The notes under the pieces: model-generated
The model's input: only the letters and a program-made list of their open reading frames with translations
Told to the model about the DNA's origin: nothing
Database searches by the model: none
Translations under genes and position numbers: made by a program
Assembly: GCA_016125045.1 (NCBI GenBank)
Contig: WGML01000005.1
Span: 146,516-210,515, forward strand
Length of the DNA: 64,000 nt
From: a bacterium
Lineage (GTDB): Bacteria; Pseudomonadota; Alphaproteobacteria; Caulobacterales; Hyphomonadaceae
Reading direction: 5' to 3'
In this document: one piece after another, positions 8,179-17,719 of the stretch
Layout of the letters: the number at the start of each line of letters is the position of its first letter
How positions within the stretch are numbered: the stretch's first letter is position 1

Positions 8179-10407
8179 CTATCGCCTGACGTTCAGCGAC
8201 ACGCCGATGATGCGCGGCTCGTTGACGAACGCCGTGTTGTTGTTGAAGTCGATCGCGCCCTTGATGTTGTCCTCGTCGGTGATGTTCCGGGCGAAGAGGG
8301 CGACCTCCCAGGATCCGTCCGACCTTGCATAGCCGAGCTTCAGGCCGCCTTCGAACTGGTCGTCCGTCTGGAACTCGACCGACTCGTAGAGGAACAGGTT
8401 CGTCTTGCCCTGATAGGCCCAGTCGGTGAAGGCGAAGAGTTCGCCGTCGGCTCCGAAGGGCACGGCATAACGGGCGGTGATGTCCGCGATCATCTCGGGC
8501 GCGTTCGGGAACGGGTTGCCGTTCACCAGGGCGCGGGTCGCTCCGCCCCGGACCACGGTCGGATCGGTGACCGTGCACTGGGCGCAGATGCCGACTGCGA
8601 GGCTTGAGTCCTTCAACTCCGTGTCGGTGTAGCTTAGGCCGCCGGTGAAAGTCAGATAAGGGGTCGGCTGGAAGGCCGCATCAACCTCCAGGCCCCAGGC
8701 GTCGCCCTTGCTGGCGTTGACGAGCTGCACGGTGTTTCCCGCCCCGCCGACCGCCGTCAGCTGAATGTCGGACACCGTGTAGGTGTAGACAGCCCCGTTG
8801 AGACGCAGCGCTCCGCCGGCGAGCACCGACTTCCAGCCGGCCTCCCATGACAGGATCGTCTCGGACTGCGCCACGGACGGATCTGCGAAGAACGCAACGT
8901 CGCGGCCCTGGATGGTCGGCCCACGGAAACCGTCCGCGACCCGCCCATAGACGCTCACCGTGGGGGTGAGATCATACATCCCGCTCAGCTCCCAGCTCAG
9001 ATGCTGGTCAGACACCGAGCGGTTCTGTCTGGGATTCGCGAGCACGGTGAGTTCCTTGTCGTCACGCGTGAACCGCAGGCCGCCGGTCGTGGTGAAGCGA
9101 TCGGTCCAGTCATAGCTCGCCTGTCCGAACACCGCCCAGGAGTCGTTCTCGTGCCGCAGCGACGCCGGCGGCGGGAAACCCGTCGGGCCGAACGTCGTCA
9201 CGGTGAACTCACTCCGGAAGGCGAAGACGCCGGCCTGCCAGGTCAGTCGTTCACCCGATGGGCTCGCGATCCGCACCTCCTGCGTGAACTGGTCGAGATC
9301 GTCGAGCGTGTCCTGCGTGTCGGAGGCGAAGGGCAATTCCGGATAGGTGAAGGGACCCGTGAAATTGAACGTGTAGGGACCCGCCGAGCCATCGATGTCG
9401 CCGCGGCTGAAGCCCTCCGTGGTCTCGTATGCGGTGATCGACGTCACCGTCAGCGGACCTGCGTCATAGACAATGTTCGCCGACGTCCCCCAGCCGCGAT
9501 AGGCCTGACGGTTGCCGCCGCCGCCGTCGAACGACACGCGGTCGCGTTCGTAACGAGCGTTCAGGCCGCTCGACCCCCGGTCGATCACATTCGCGCGGAA
9601 CAGCGCCGAGGTTCCCTCATAGTCGCGCCCGTGGACATTGAGCAGGATGTCGAGCCGGTCGCTTGGCGTCACGAGCACCTGAAGCCGGCCCGCAAGCTCG
9701 TCGAACGCGCCAAGGTCGTTTGCTCCCGGCGTTGTTGTATTGTCGACCCAATCATTGCGATGCTGGTACAGGCCCGACAGCCGGACGGAGACGAGATCTT
9801 CGATCAACGCGCCGCCGACGCCCGCATCCACCGTCATCGTGCCGAAGCTTCCGATCGACGCCTGCCCCCGCGCCTCGAACTCATCGCTGGGCTTGATGCT
9901 CTTGAAGCGGATGATTCCCGCGGTCGTGTTGCGGCCGAACAATGTACCCTGCGGTCCGCGATAGACCTCGACCTGCTCCAGGTCGAACAGCGGCATGCTC
10001 TTCAGCGCGACATTCTCGAGCACCACGTCGTCCATGATGACCGACACCGGCTGGGACGCCGCAAGATCGAAATCCGTGTTGCCGAGCCCGCGAATATAGA
10101 AGCGCGGCGCCGCGCGCCCGTTGGAGCTTTCCGCGTAGACGCCCGGAACGCGCGTCGCGATGGCGAGAATGTCCTCCCCGCCACTGAACAGGGTCGAAAG
10201 CTGCTCCTCGCCGAGCGTCGCCGCCGAAACCGGCACATCCTGGAGATTTTCGTCCCGCTGTTGTGCGGTGACGATGATCACGTCCACGCCGGACTGCGGT
10301 CCGGTCGGGGCCTGTTGCGCGAACGCCGGCGCCGAGGTCAACACGGCGAGCCACGCGACGCCGGCCAGGAACCTGCCCGAAATCAAACCCTTTGAGTGTC
10401 TGCGCAT
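8179..10407 (-). CDS. TonB-dependent outer-membrane receptor
   Basis: 742 residues from the ATG at 10407, which gives a clean signal peptide ending at APAFAQQ. A TonB-box-like VDVIIVTAQQRDENLQDVPVS starts the plug domain (about residues 35-160; quoted parts DVIIVTAQQRDE, LQDVPVSAAT), which includes the usual VEVYRGPQGTLFGRNTTAGI. The remainder is a 22-strand-type barrel. Such receptors import siderophores, vitamins, glycans or other large ligands using energy from TonB-ExbBD. The substrate is not evident. The C-terminus ends VSLNVRR, whereas most such barrels end in an aromatic residue. It lies next to metY but on the opposite strand. Confidence 0.92.
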   Translation of the reverse strand: MRRHSKGLISGRFLAGVAWLAVLTSAPAFAQQAPTGPQSGVDVIIVTAQQRDENLQDVPVSAATLGEEQLSTLFSGGEDILAIATRVPGVYAESSNGRAAPRFYIRGLGNTDFDLAASQPVSVIMDDVVLENVALKSMPLFDLEQVEVYRGPQGTLFGRNTTAGIIRFKSIKPSDEFEARGQASIGSFGTMTVDAGVGGALIEDLVSVRLSGLYQHRNDWVDNTTTPGANDLGAFDELAGRLQVLVTPSDRLDILLNVHGRDYEGTSALFRANVIDRGSSGLNARYERDRVSFDGGGGNRQAYRGWGTSANIVYDAGPLTVTSITAYETTEGFSRGDIDGSAGPYTFNFTGPFTYPELPFASDTQDTLDDLDQFTQEVRIASPSGERLTWQAGVFAFRSEFTVTTFGPTGFPPPASLRHENDSWAVFGQASYDWTDRFTTTGGLRFTRDDKELTVLANPRQNRSVSDQHLSWELSGMYDLTPTVSVYGRVADGFRGPTIQGRDVAFFADPSVAQSETILSWEAGWKSVLAGGALRLNGAVYTYTVSDIQLTAVGGAGNTVQLVNASKGDAWGLEVDAAFQPTPYLTFTGGLSYTDTELKDSSLAVGICAQCTVTDPTVVRGGATRALVNGNPFPNAPEMIADITARYAVPFGADGELFAFTDWAYQGKTNLFLYESVEFQTDDQFEGGLKLGYARSDGSWEVALFARNITDEDNIKGAIDFNNNTAFVNEPRIIGVSLNVRR

Positions 10408-10467
10408 TGTGAACTTCGCCCCGCTCGCCACTTCGGCCTTCGACTTAAGGAAGTCGGCGTAGCGCAG

Positions 10468-11685
10468 TCACGCGGATTCACGATCTGGATTCCCCCGAAC
10501 GGCGAATTTGTCCGAACACTGTGCGATTTCGGTCACGAAGAGGCGCCCTCGCATCGCGTTCGCCGTCGCGGCGCCAAGCCTCGCAATCACGGCGCGCCAC
10601 TGGGGCAGTCGCCGCTCGCTTCCCTCCGCCAGCAGGAGACACAGCCCAACGACACCGGCCAGCAGCACCGCAGCGTGCAGCGGATTGGCGGGGTCATATC
10701 CGGGCAGCGCCGACCCGAGTTTCAGGAGCGGCATGTGGAACAGGTAGAGGGAGAAGGTTCGCCCCGCGACCCACCGGATCGCCCCCGCGGCGGACTGAGG
10801 GGCGCCGGCGCGGTCGCGCACCAGCGCTGCGACCCCGAGGAAGTGGGCGCTGAACAGACCAGCGAGCACGAAGTTCCAGATGAACTCATCGGAAAACCCG
10901 AACAGCGCGTTTGGATGGATGCGGCCGAAGAGCAGCCACGTCAGATGCGTGAGATGCTGCGGCGCCTCAACCGTCAGCAGCGCCGCGTAGGCGATCCAGG
11001 GGCCGATCGCGAGTCGCCACGCCCTGCCCCGTGCAAGTCCATTCGCCGCCCCGGCCTGCAACCAGCGGTGAAGCGCCACCCCCGCAAGCCAGCAGGGCGC
11101 CAGCAGCAGAACCTTCGGGCCGAGCAGCAGCGCGGTCAGCGCGATCGCCCAGACGCGCACCCGGCCTCGCAGATAGAAGGCCATGCCGAACAGCACATAA
11201 TACCAGAACTCGTAAGCGACCGACCAATAGGGACCGTTGGCGGCGATGCGCTGGCTGTCCCACCAGACATAGTTCGTGAAGGTCAGGCCCCTCAGCGTCT
11301 GCTCGAACACATCGGACCATGCGAGGCGCGCGTGCGACACCGGGTCGATCGCATGCATCAGCGCCGCGCACGCAAAGGAGAGCGCGAGCGCCGGGATCGC
11401 CACACTGTAGAGCCGGGACACGCGCGCCAGCGCATACGCGCCCGGCGTTGCATCCTTCACGCTCGTGGTGTGGGCGATGACCAGGCCGGACAGAACGAAG
11501 AACAGCACGACAGCATCGCTGCCGAGGTTCAGGTCGCGCACCCATTGCAGTCCGCCGCCCGACGCCCAGGGATAGGCGAGGTGCGACACCAGCACGACTG
11601 CCGCCGCCGCAACCCTCGCCGCATCGAGATACAGCGAGAGGCCCTGCCCGATCGCGGGCGTCCTTGCTGGCGCGGCGCTCGTCAT
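10468..11685 (-). CDS. Acyltransferase family 3 membrane protein
   Basis: 405 residues with about ten hydrophobic segments. The first helix region (LYLDAARVAAAAVVLVSHL) has the R and H that mark acyltransferase-3 proteins, and FFVLSGLVI follows in the expected place. These inner-membrane enzymes transfer acetyl or other acyl groups to exported sugars, lipids or polyketides. The start ATG overlaps the stop of the sterol-desaturase-type gene by 4 bp (ATGA), so the two are translationally coupled and probably modify the same lipid or glycan. The substrate is unknown. Confidence 0.85.
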   Translation of the reverse strand: MTSAAPARTPAIGQGLSLYLDAARVAAAAVVLVSHLAYPWASGGGLQWVRDLNLGSDAVVLFFVLSGLVIAHTTSVKDATPGAYALARVSRLYSVAIPALALSFACAALMHAIDPVSHARLAWSDVFEQTLRGLTFTNYVWWDSQRIAANGPYWSVAYEFWYYVLFGMAFYLRGRVRVWAIALTALLLGPKVLLLAPCWLAGVALHRWLQAGAANGLARGRAWRLAIGPWIAYAALLTVEAPQHLTHLTWLLFGRIHPNALFGFSDEFIWNFVLAGLFSAHFLGVAALVRDRAGAPQSAAGAIRWVAGRTFSLYLFHMPLLKLGSALPGYDPANPLHAAVLLAGVVGLCLLLAEGSERRLPQWRAVIARLGAATANAMRGRLFVTEIAQCSDKFAVRGNPDRESA

Positions 11686-12752
11686 GCCGCGCGCACGCCG
11701 ACCGGAGGGTCGTCGGCGGCGCCCTTGTCCTCACGACCTGAAAGCTCGCGCGCGAAGGCGCGGATCGGCTCCAGATAGGCGTCCTTGAGCGTCGGATGCG
11801 GCTGCGCGGGTGACGCTCCGGTGGCCCCCGGATTGTCCACGACGCCGAAAGAAATCTCCTCTCGGCCGTTCGGAATGTAGATCGTACCGAACATCCAGTC
11901 CCACAGCGCGAACACCTCGCCGTAATTGCGGTCGTAGTGCTTCGGGTCGATCGAATGGTGGATCTGATGCATCGCCGGGCTGATGAAGACGCGGCTCAGA
12001 ACCGGACCGAACTCGATCCAGATGTGTGAATGGCGAAGATTCGCGCCGACGAAGTTGAACATCATGTAGACGGCGTTGACGCCCATGATCGTCCAAACCC
12101 CGTGCTGGTCGAACACCACCGCGATCACCCCGATCACCGGTCCCGCGATCAGGGGCTGGATCAGGCTGCTGATGAAGCTGTAGACGGGATGCTTGCGATA
12201 GAGCGTCAGCGGGGTCAGAACCTCCGCGGAATGATGCACCCGGTGGAACGGCCACAACGCCTTGTTCTCATGCGTCAGCCGGTGCGTCACATAGGTCGCG
12301 AAATCATTGGCCATCGCCATCATGAGCGCGCAAAGCGCGAGCGCCCAGAACGCCTGCCCGTCCAGCGCGAGGCCGCCGAGAACCGGCTCCAGAACCGAAG
12401 CGGTCGCCGCCGCGATGGCGCTGATCGAAACGAGCTTCACCCCGGCTGCCTTGAAGCTCACGAAATGGTTGGCGATGTAGATTTTCAGATCGACCAGGCT
12501 CGATCGCGACAGATACATCTTCGCCGGAAAGATGAACCCGAGCGGTCCCGAGCCACTCACATTCGTCGCATCCCCCGGCCGCCGCGCATGGAGCCAGTAG
12601 ACCGCCGCGCCGCAGGCGATGAAGACGATGAAATTCATATAGAAGAGCCGCGAGTCCGGCCCGATCAGAAACGGCTCGGCGAGCATGCTCCCGAGTCCGG
12701 CGAGCCACGCGCCCGCGCCCGCTGCATCCGTCGCTGTTTCCGCTCCCGCCAT
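11682..12752 (-). CDS. Sterol desaturase / fatty acid hydroxylase family protein
   Basis: 356 residues with several membrane helices and the His clusters that hold a di-iron centre: HRLTHE, HRVHHS and HQIHHS, plus HSH. These proteins hydroxylate or desaturate lipid chains, carotenoids or sterols using O2. It is the first gene of a coupled pair; its stop overlaps the start of the acyltransferase gene. A hydroxylation-then-acylation pathway for an envelope lipid is a reasonable inference. A short AT-containing promoter region precedes the ATG, facing the TIR gene in divergent orientation. Confidence 0.88.
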   Translation of the reverse strand: MAGAETATDAAGAGAWLAGLGSMLAEPFLIGPDSRLFYMNFIVFIACGAAVYWLHARRPGDATNVSGSGPLGFIFPAKMYLSRSSLVDLKIYIANHFVSFKAAGVKLVSISAIAAATASVLEPVLGGLALDGQAFWALALCALMMAMANDFATYVTHRLTHENKALWPFHRVHHSAEVLTPLTLYRKHPVYSFISSLIQPLIAGPVIGVIAVVFDQHGVWTIMGVNAVYMMFNFVGANLRHSHIWIEFGPVLSRVFISPAMHQIHHSIDPKHYDRNYGEVFALWDWMFGTIYIPNGREEISFGVVDNPGATGASPAQPHPTLKDAYLEPIRAFARELSGREDKGAADDPPVGVRAA

Positions 12753-12921
12753 GGGGGTCTCCCTTGTGCGGAGACCCTACAAAAACAGGCTTAGCGGCCG
12801 GTGAAGGTCGAATATGGAAATTTCGTTCTCCGGTGAACCGGTGTACAAACGATGCTGCTCGGGTCGGCTAGGCCCGTCGCACGGAACGGGACCGGCGACC
12901 AGCCGAACACGCGAGCGACCC

Positions 12922-14472
12922 ATGTCGAGACAGATCTTCATCAACTACCGCCGCGACGACGCGCCCGGCGATGCACGCAGCATCCACAACGGGCTCGCCG
13001 CGAGTTTTGGAAAATCCCGGATATTCATGGACGTCGACAACCTGCTGGCGGGCCAGCGGTTCGACCGCGAGCTATCACGTGCACTCGACCAGTGCGTGGC
13101 TCTGGTCTCGGTGATCGGCCCGAACTGGCTGAATCTGCTGAAGGAAAGGCAAGCGTCCGGCGAGCGCGACTATGTGAGGGAGGAGATCGCGGCCGCGCTC
13201 AAGCGAGAGATCCCCGTCATTCCCGTGTGCGTCGGTAGAGCCGGCGCCATTCCGCCGCTGCCCCGCTCGGAGGACCTGCCTGAAGACATCCGGGAACTCG
13301 TGCTACATCAAAAGCTCGACGTGGCGCACGAGAAATTCGGCCGCGACATCGAGGAACTGATCGCGGCGCTCAAACACGCCGGCGCCCGGCGGTCGTCTCC
13401 CAGGTTTGGCGCGATCGCGATCGCCGGCGTTTCCGCCGTGGCGCTGGCGGGAGTCGCCGTTGTCGTGACCTCAATGTTGAGCGGCGGTCCAGATCGCCCG
13501 CCCCCCGCGCAAGAGGCAGCCGCTCTCGAAACGGCTGCGCCGATCCCGGACCCCGACGGGGCGAAGGGCGCCGATCTCAGTCTCGATTCCGCGGTTGAGG
13601 CGCCGCCGCCTGCCGCCGATCCCGTTTCCACGCCTACCGGACCCAACGCCGGAGCGCCGTCCGCGGGATCGCAAGATGCGCCGCAGGCGCCTCCCGCCCG
13701 TCCGCCCGCGCCGGCGGCGCTCCCGGAGGGCTTGTCCGCTGACCTCGCAGCCTACGCCGACGAAAGGAAAGTCACCGACAACCTGATCGCCATTTCTTCG
13801 AGGCTCGACGAAATGGACATCGCGCCCAATTGGTTTGGATCACAGTCCTGCCGATCAAACCGCAAGGCGGCGGATGTCTACCGCGGGATGCTGATTACTC
13901 ACGTCGGCTACATGCTGTTCGTCTCGCAACAGGAGCGCGGCGACTACAGTGGCTTCGGGTTCTTCGCCTGCGTCGACTGCTTCGCAGACTATCGGCCGCT
14001 CACCTCGCCGCTGGCGTTCCGGGACCGCTCGCCGCTGCTCAAATTCTGGAACAGGGTGCGCGCCGTTCGGACAATCGACGCGGTGCTGAAGGAATCGACG
14101 CTGCCAGAACGCGAGGCGCGGGCGATCTCGTCTTATATCGACACATTGATCGAATTTCGCGCCCACTATGAAACGATGAAGCGTCTGCAGTTGCTCACCT
14201 ACACAGGACCAAATTCGAGCTACATCAATCTGCGGGACTACGACAAGATCGTCGAAACTGCCTTTCCGAAGGACCAGCAGGCGACGGCGAAGTGCCTCTT
14301 CGGCGATTACGGATATCAAGCTGGCGTTCCGCAATTGCCGGGACGGATCTCGTCGATCAACTTCTACCCGACCGAATACATGATCGGCTTTTGGGCGCGG
14401 CGCGACAATGAGAACAGCTCCGGCCTCGCTGAAGCATTGCTGAGACACGTTCGCGGCCGTCTCGCCTCCTAG
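12922..14472 (+). CDS. Membrane-anchored TIR-domain protein with unknown C-terminal domain
   Basis: 516 residues from the ATG at 12922, chosen because the TIR strand MSRQIFINYRRDD begins there; an upstream frame to 12814 looks non-coding. The TIR domain covers about residues 1-150 (FMDVDNLLAG, LVSVIGPNWL, DYVREEIAAAL). One transmembrane helix lies near residues 162-185. A disordered Pro/Ala linker runs to about 275. The C-terminal 240 residues, with four or more Cys, belong to no family I recognise. With the TIR domain inside the cell, the C-terminal domain would be periplasmic and could act as a sensor. Bacterial TIR domains often degrade NAD or serve in defence, but no partner gene is adjacent. 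Confidence 0.78.
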   Translation: MSRQIFINYRRDDAPGDARSIHNGLAASFGKSRIFMDVDNLLAGQRFDRELSRALDQCVALVSVIGPNWLNLLKERQASGERDYVREEIAAALKREIPVIPVCVGRAGAIPPLPRSEDLPEDIRELVLHQKLDVAHEKFGRDIEELIAALKHAGARRSSPRFGAIAIAGVSAVALAGVAVVVTSMLSGGPDRPPPAQEAAALETAAPIPDPDGAKGADLSLDSAVEAPPPAADPVSTPTGPNAGAPSAGSQDAPQAPPARPPAPAALPEGLSADLAAYADERKVTDNLIAISSRLDEMDIAPNWFGSQSCRSNRKAADVYRGMLITHVGYMLFVSQQERGDYSGFGFFACVDCFADYRPLTSPLAFRDRSPLLKFWNRVRAVRTIDAVLKESTLPEREARAISSYIDTLIEFRAHYETMKRLQLLTYTGPNSSYINLRDYDKIVETAFPKDQQATAKCLFGDYGYQAGVPQLPGRISSINFYPTEYMIGFWARRDNENSSGLAEALLRHVRGRLAS

Positions 14473-14574
14473 CTCGTGTCGCGCCGATCCCGCCTCGCCC
14501 CTTCACGACAGACGGCGTTTGGGGTCAGGTGCGCGCAGACTCCCGCTGTCCCGCCGCTGAAGGTCCACCCTCCC

Positions 14575-15579
14575 ATGCAGCTCGCCCGCTTTCCCCGCCG
14601 CCGCTACACCCACGCCGCGACGCCCATCCAGCCGCTCGACCGGTTGTCTGCGCACCTCGGCGGCGCGGAACTCTGGATCAAGCGGGATGACCTCACAGGC
14701 CTCGCCGGCGGCGGAAACAAGACCCGCAAGCTCGAATTCCTGGTGGCCGACGCGCTCGACCAGGGCGCCGACACGCTCATCACCGTCGGGGCGGTGCAAT
14801 CCAACCACTGCCGCCTCACGCTCGCGGCGGCCGCCGCCGAGGGACTGAAGTGCCGCCTGCTCCTCGAACAGAGAGTGCCGAGCAGCTACCGGGCCGATGC
14901 GAGCGGAAACAATTTCCTGTTCGACCTGCTCGGCGCGGAGGCGATCGAGGTCGTCGACGGCGGTGTCGACATATCCGCCCGCATGTCGGCGATGGCCGAC
15001 GCCGTGCGCGCGCAGGGCGGCCGCCCCTACATCATCCCCGGCGGCGGCTCGAACGCGCTCGGCGCCCTCGGCTACGTCGCCTGCGCCCAGGAACTTCTCA
15101 CCCAATGCTTCGAGGCGGGGCTCGCCTTCGACCACATCGTCTGCGCGAGCGGCAGCGCGGGAACGCATGCCGGCCTCCTCGTCGGACTGCACATGTCAAA
15201 CGCCGGTATCCCCGTGACCGGGGTGAACGTCCGTCGCCCGCGCGCGGAGCAGGAAGGAAATGTCCACAAGCTGGCGGTTGAAACCGCCGCGCTCCTTCAG
15301 GTTGCGGCCCCACCCCGTTCAGCGGTCACGGCGCTCGAGTCCTGGGTCGGGCCCGGTTACTCCCTGCCGACGCCCGAAATGATCGAAGCGGTACGCACCT
15401 TCGCCCGCATGGAGGGGGTGCTTCTTGACGCCGTCTATACCGGCAAGGCGGCAGCCGGCCTGATCGACCTCACGCGCGAAGGTCGCTTCAAGGCAGGCGA
15501 GCGGGTCTTGTTTCTTCACACCGGCGGGGCGCCCTCCCTCTCCGCCTTCGAGCCTCTTTTGCGCACCCAAACGAAGTGA
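14575..15579 (+). CDS. D-cysteine desulfhydrase / ACC deaminase family PLP enzyme
   Basis: 334 residues from the ATG at 14575; this start places MQLARFPRRRYTHAATPIQ at the N-terminus, as in D-cysteine desulfhydrases. The PLP lysine is in GGGNKTRKLEFL. The motif pattern GAVQSNHCR and HTGGAPSLSAFE near the end is typical. The family converts D-cysteine to pyruvate, sulfide and ammonia, or deaminates 1-aminocyclopropane-1-carboxylate; sequence alone does not fully separate the two, and I favour D-cysteine. The racemase gene starts 11 bp downstream on the same strand, which suggests a shared D-amino-acid role. Confidence 0.87.
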   Translation: MQLARFPRRRYTHAATPIQPLDRLSAHLGGAELWIKRDDLTGLAGGGNKTRKLEFLVADALDQGADTLITVGAVQSNHCRLTLAAAAAEGLKCRLLLEQRVPSSYRADASGNNFLFDLLGAEAIEVVDGGVDISARMSAMADAVRAQGGRPYIIPGGGSNALGALGYVACAQELLTQCFEAGLAFDHIVCASGSAGTHAGLLVGLHMSNAGIPVTGVNVRRPRAEQEGNVHKLAVETAALLQVAAPPRSAVTALESWVGPGYSLPTPEMIEAVRTFARMEGVLLDAVYTGKAAAGLIDLTREGRFKAGERVLFLHTGGAPSLSAFEPLLRTQTK

Positions 15580-15589
15580 GGATCGCGCC

Positions 15590-16309
15590 ATGCGCCCCCT
15601 GACCATCGGCGTGATCGGCGGCATGGGTCCCGCCGCCACCTTTGACTTCTGCGCGCGCCTCACCGCACTCGCCCCGGCGGCGCGCGACCAGGACCACCCG
15701 CGCATCCTCGTGGACTGCGACCCCTCCATTCCGGACCGCAATGCCGCCGCGCGCGGAGATGGGCCGCAACCGGGACCGGTCCTCGCGGCCAAGGCCGCCG
15801 ACCTTCAGGCGGCCGGCGCCGAGCTCATCGTCATGCCGTGCAACGCGGCGCACGCTTACGCGCGCGACATCCAGGCGGCCATAAGCATCCCCTTCCTCGA
15901 CATGATCGACGCGACCGTGCGCGCCGCACGCTCCGGCGGGGCGCGAAAGATCGGCGTGCTCGCCGCGGATGGGGCCCGCCAGGCGCGTCTCTATGAAACC
16001 GCCCTGACGCGCTCCAGCGCCGCGCCCGTGCTGCTGTCGACAGAGGACCAGGCCGCGTTCATGGCGGTGGTATACGCCATCAAGTCCGGCGATATCGGTC
16101 CGGCGGTTCGCGCGTCGATGCAGTCGAGCGCCCGAACGCTCCTCGCGTCCGGGGCCGAGACGATCGTATCCGGCTGTACGGAAGTCCCTCTCGCGCTGTC
16201 GGAGTCGGACATCTCCGCGCCGCTCATCTCGTGCACGGATGAACTCGCACGCGCGACGCTCGCCCGCGCCTATCGGGACACCGGCGCAACGCCGCGCGCT
16301 AACCCTTGA
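15590..16309 (+). CDS. Aspartate/glutamate racemase family protein
   Basis: 239 residues. It begins LTIGVIGGMGPAATFDF and has both catalytic cysteines of cofactor-independent racemases: MPCNAAH near residue 83 and SGCTEVPL near residue 193. Such enzymes interconvert L- and D-aspartate, glutamate or other amino acids by two-base proton transfer. It follows the desulfhydrase gene by 11 bp and is probably in one operon with it. Its 3' end overlaps the end of the convergent rtcB gene by 11 bp. The substrate is undetermined. Confidence 0.87.
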   Translation: MRPLTIGVIGGMGPAATFDFCARLTALAPAARDQDHPRILVDCDPSIPDRNAAARGDGPQPGPVLAAKAADLQAAGAELIVMPCNAAHAYARDIQAAISIPFLDMIDATVRAARSGGARKIGVLAADGARQARLYETALTRSSAAPVLLSTEDQAAFMAVVYAIKSGDIGPAVRASMQSSARTLLASGAETIVSGCTEVPLALSESDISAPLISCTDELARATLARAYRDTGATPRANP

Positions 16310-17510
16310 TGCACACGACCTGCTTCAGCGTATGCATCACCTCGATCAGGTCCGCCTGCGCCGCGATCACCGCGTCGACATCCTTGTAGGCCGCCGGGGT
16401 CTCGTCGATGACGCCCGCGTCCTTGCGGCACTCCACACCCTCGGTCGCCTCGCGGTGATCCTTCAGCGTGAACGCCTGCTTGGCCGCTGAGCGCGACATC
16501 GCGCGGCCCGCCCCATGCGAGCACGAGCAGAACGAATCCGGATCGCCCTTTCCGCGCACGATGAAGGATTTGGCGCCCATCGATCCGGGAATGATGCCGA
16601 GGTCTCCGTCGCCGGCGCGCACCGCACCTTTCCGGGTCACCCAGACGTCAGCGCCGAAATGATGCTCCTTCTCCACATAGTTGTGGTGGCAGTTCACCGC
16701 CTGCTTCCCCAGCTTGAACTTGCCGAGCACCGAGCGCATCGCCTGCAGGGTGCGGTCCATCATCGCTTCACGGTTCATGCGCGCATAGTCCTGCGCCCAG
16801 CCGACCGCCTCGACATAGTCGTCGAACAGCGCCTCTCCCTCCATGAAGAAGGCGAGATCCCGGTCGGGCACATGGAAGCCGAGCACCCGGCGCTCCAGCT
16901 CCCGGCGCGCCCGTTCGATGAAGTAGGTTCCGATCTGGTTGCCCGTTCCGCGCGATCCGGAATGCAGCATCACCCACACCATCTGGCGTTCGTCGATGCA
17001 CACCTCGACAAAGTGGTTCCCGCCGCCGAGCGTTCCCAGCTGTGCGCCGACCTTGTGGTTGGGAATGCGCTTGTGCTTGTCGCGGATGCGGTCCAGCCGG
17101 GCCTCGAGGTCGGAATTTCGCCAGCGGGTCGCGATCGAATCCGGAACGTCGCCGTACTCCCCCGCCCGGCCGTTGCCGACCGGAACCTTGCGCTCGATCT
17201 CCGAACGCAGCTTCGAGAGCGAATCCGGAAGCTCGGACGCCGTCATCGAGGTCTCGACCGCCATCATCCCGCAGCCGATATCGACGCCGACCGCCGCCGG
17301 TATGATCGCGCCCCGCGTGGGAATCACCGACCCGACCGTCGCCCCGCGCCCGTAATGCACATCGGGCATCACCGCGAGGTGTTCGTGCACGAAGGGCAGC
17401 CCCGCGACATTCTCGAGTTGGCGGCGCGCCACGTCCTCGACCGGTACGCCCTTGATCCACGCCTTGATGCGTCCCCCGCCTCCGGTTTCAATCAGTTCAT
17501 AGGCGCTCAT
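16299..17510 (-). CDS. rtcB: RNA-splicing ligase RtcB
   Basis: 403 residues from the ATG at 17510 (MSAYELIETGGGGRIKAWIK). RtcB joins 2',3'-cyclic phosphate or 3'-phosphate RNA ends to 5'-OH ends using GTP and Mn2+. Metal ligands and the guanylylated His are visible: VGVDIGCGMMAV, GGGNHFVEV, MLHSGSRGTG, CHHNYVEKEHH and the SCSHGAGRAMSR nucleophile site. This matches the shorter, 3' phosphate-type bacterial clade (RtcB2-like), though I cannot assign the clade with certainty. No rtcA or rtcR lies nearby. Expected role is RNA repair. Confidence 0.92.
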   Translation of the reverse strand: MSAYELIETGGGGRIKAWIKGVPVEDVARRQLENVAGLPFVHEHLAVMPDVHYGRGATVGSVIPTRGAIIPAAVGVDIGCGMMAVETSMTASELPDSLSKLRSEIERKVPVGNGRAGEYGDVPDSIATRWRNSDLEARLDRIRDKHKRIPNHKVGAQLGTLGGGNHFVEVCIDERQMVWVMLHSGSRGTGNQIGTYFIERARRELERRVLGFHVPDRDLAFFMEGEALFDDYVEAVGWAQDYARMNREAMMDRTLQAMRSVLGKFKLGKQAVNCHHNYVEKEHHFGADVWVTRKGAVRAGDGDLGIIPGSMGAKSFIVRGKGDPDSFCSCSHGAGRAMSRSAAKQAFTLKDHREATEGVECRKDAGVIDETPAAYKDVDAVIAAQADLIEVMHTLKQVVCIKG

Positions 17511-17719
17511 GGTCGCGACGCCCGCTTGGGGGCGGTCCTTATTCAGGAGTTTGCTTCGGGGGCGCGGCTTATCGCCGAAGCAACGATCTGCGTCAACCCG
17601 TCGCAGCCTCATCTTCCGGCAAGCAGCCCGTTCATGACAGGAAGATAATCCGCGCCGCGCCGCTTTACGGTCAAGGCGCCGCCCGCCATCTTCTCGCCGT
17701 CTCCTGCAGGGCTCCCCAC

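Noticed and set aside
9001..10395. 464-codon open frame on the plus strand
   Set aside because: Antisense to the TonB receptor; Arg/His-rich composition and no domain. High GC keeps this frame free of stops.
12814..12921. N-terminal extension of the TIR protein
   Set aside because: The extra 36 residues have atypical composition and precede the first TIR strand, which starts right after the ATG at 12922.
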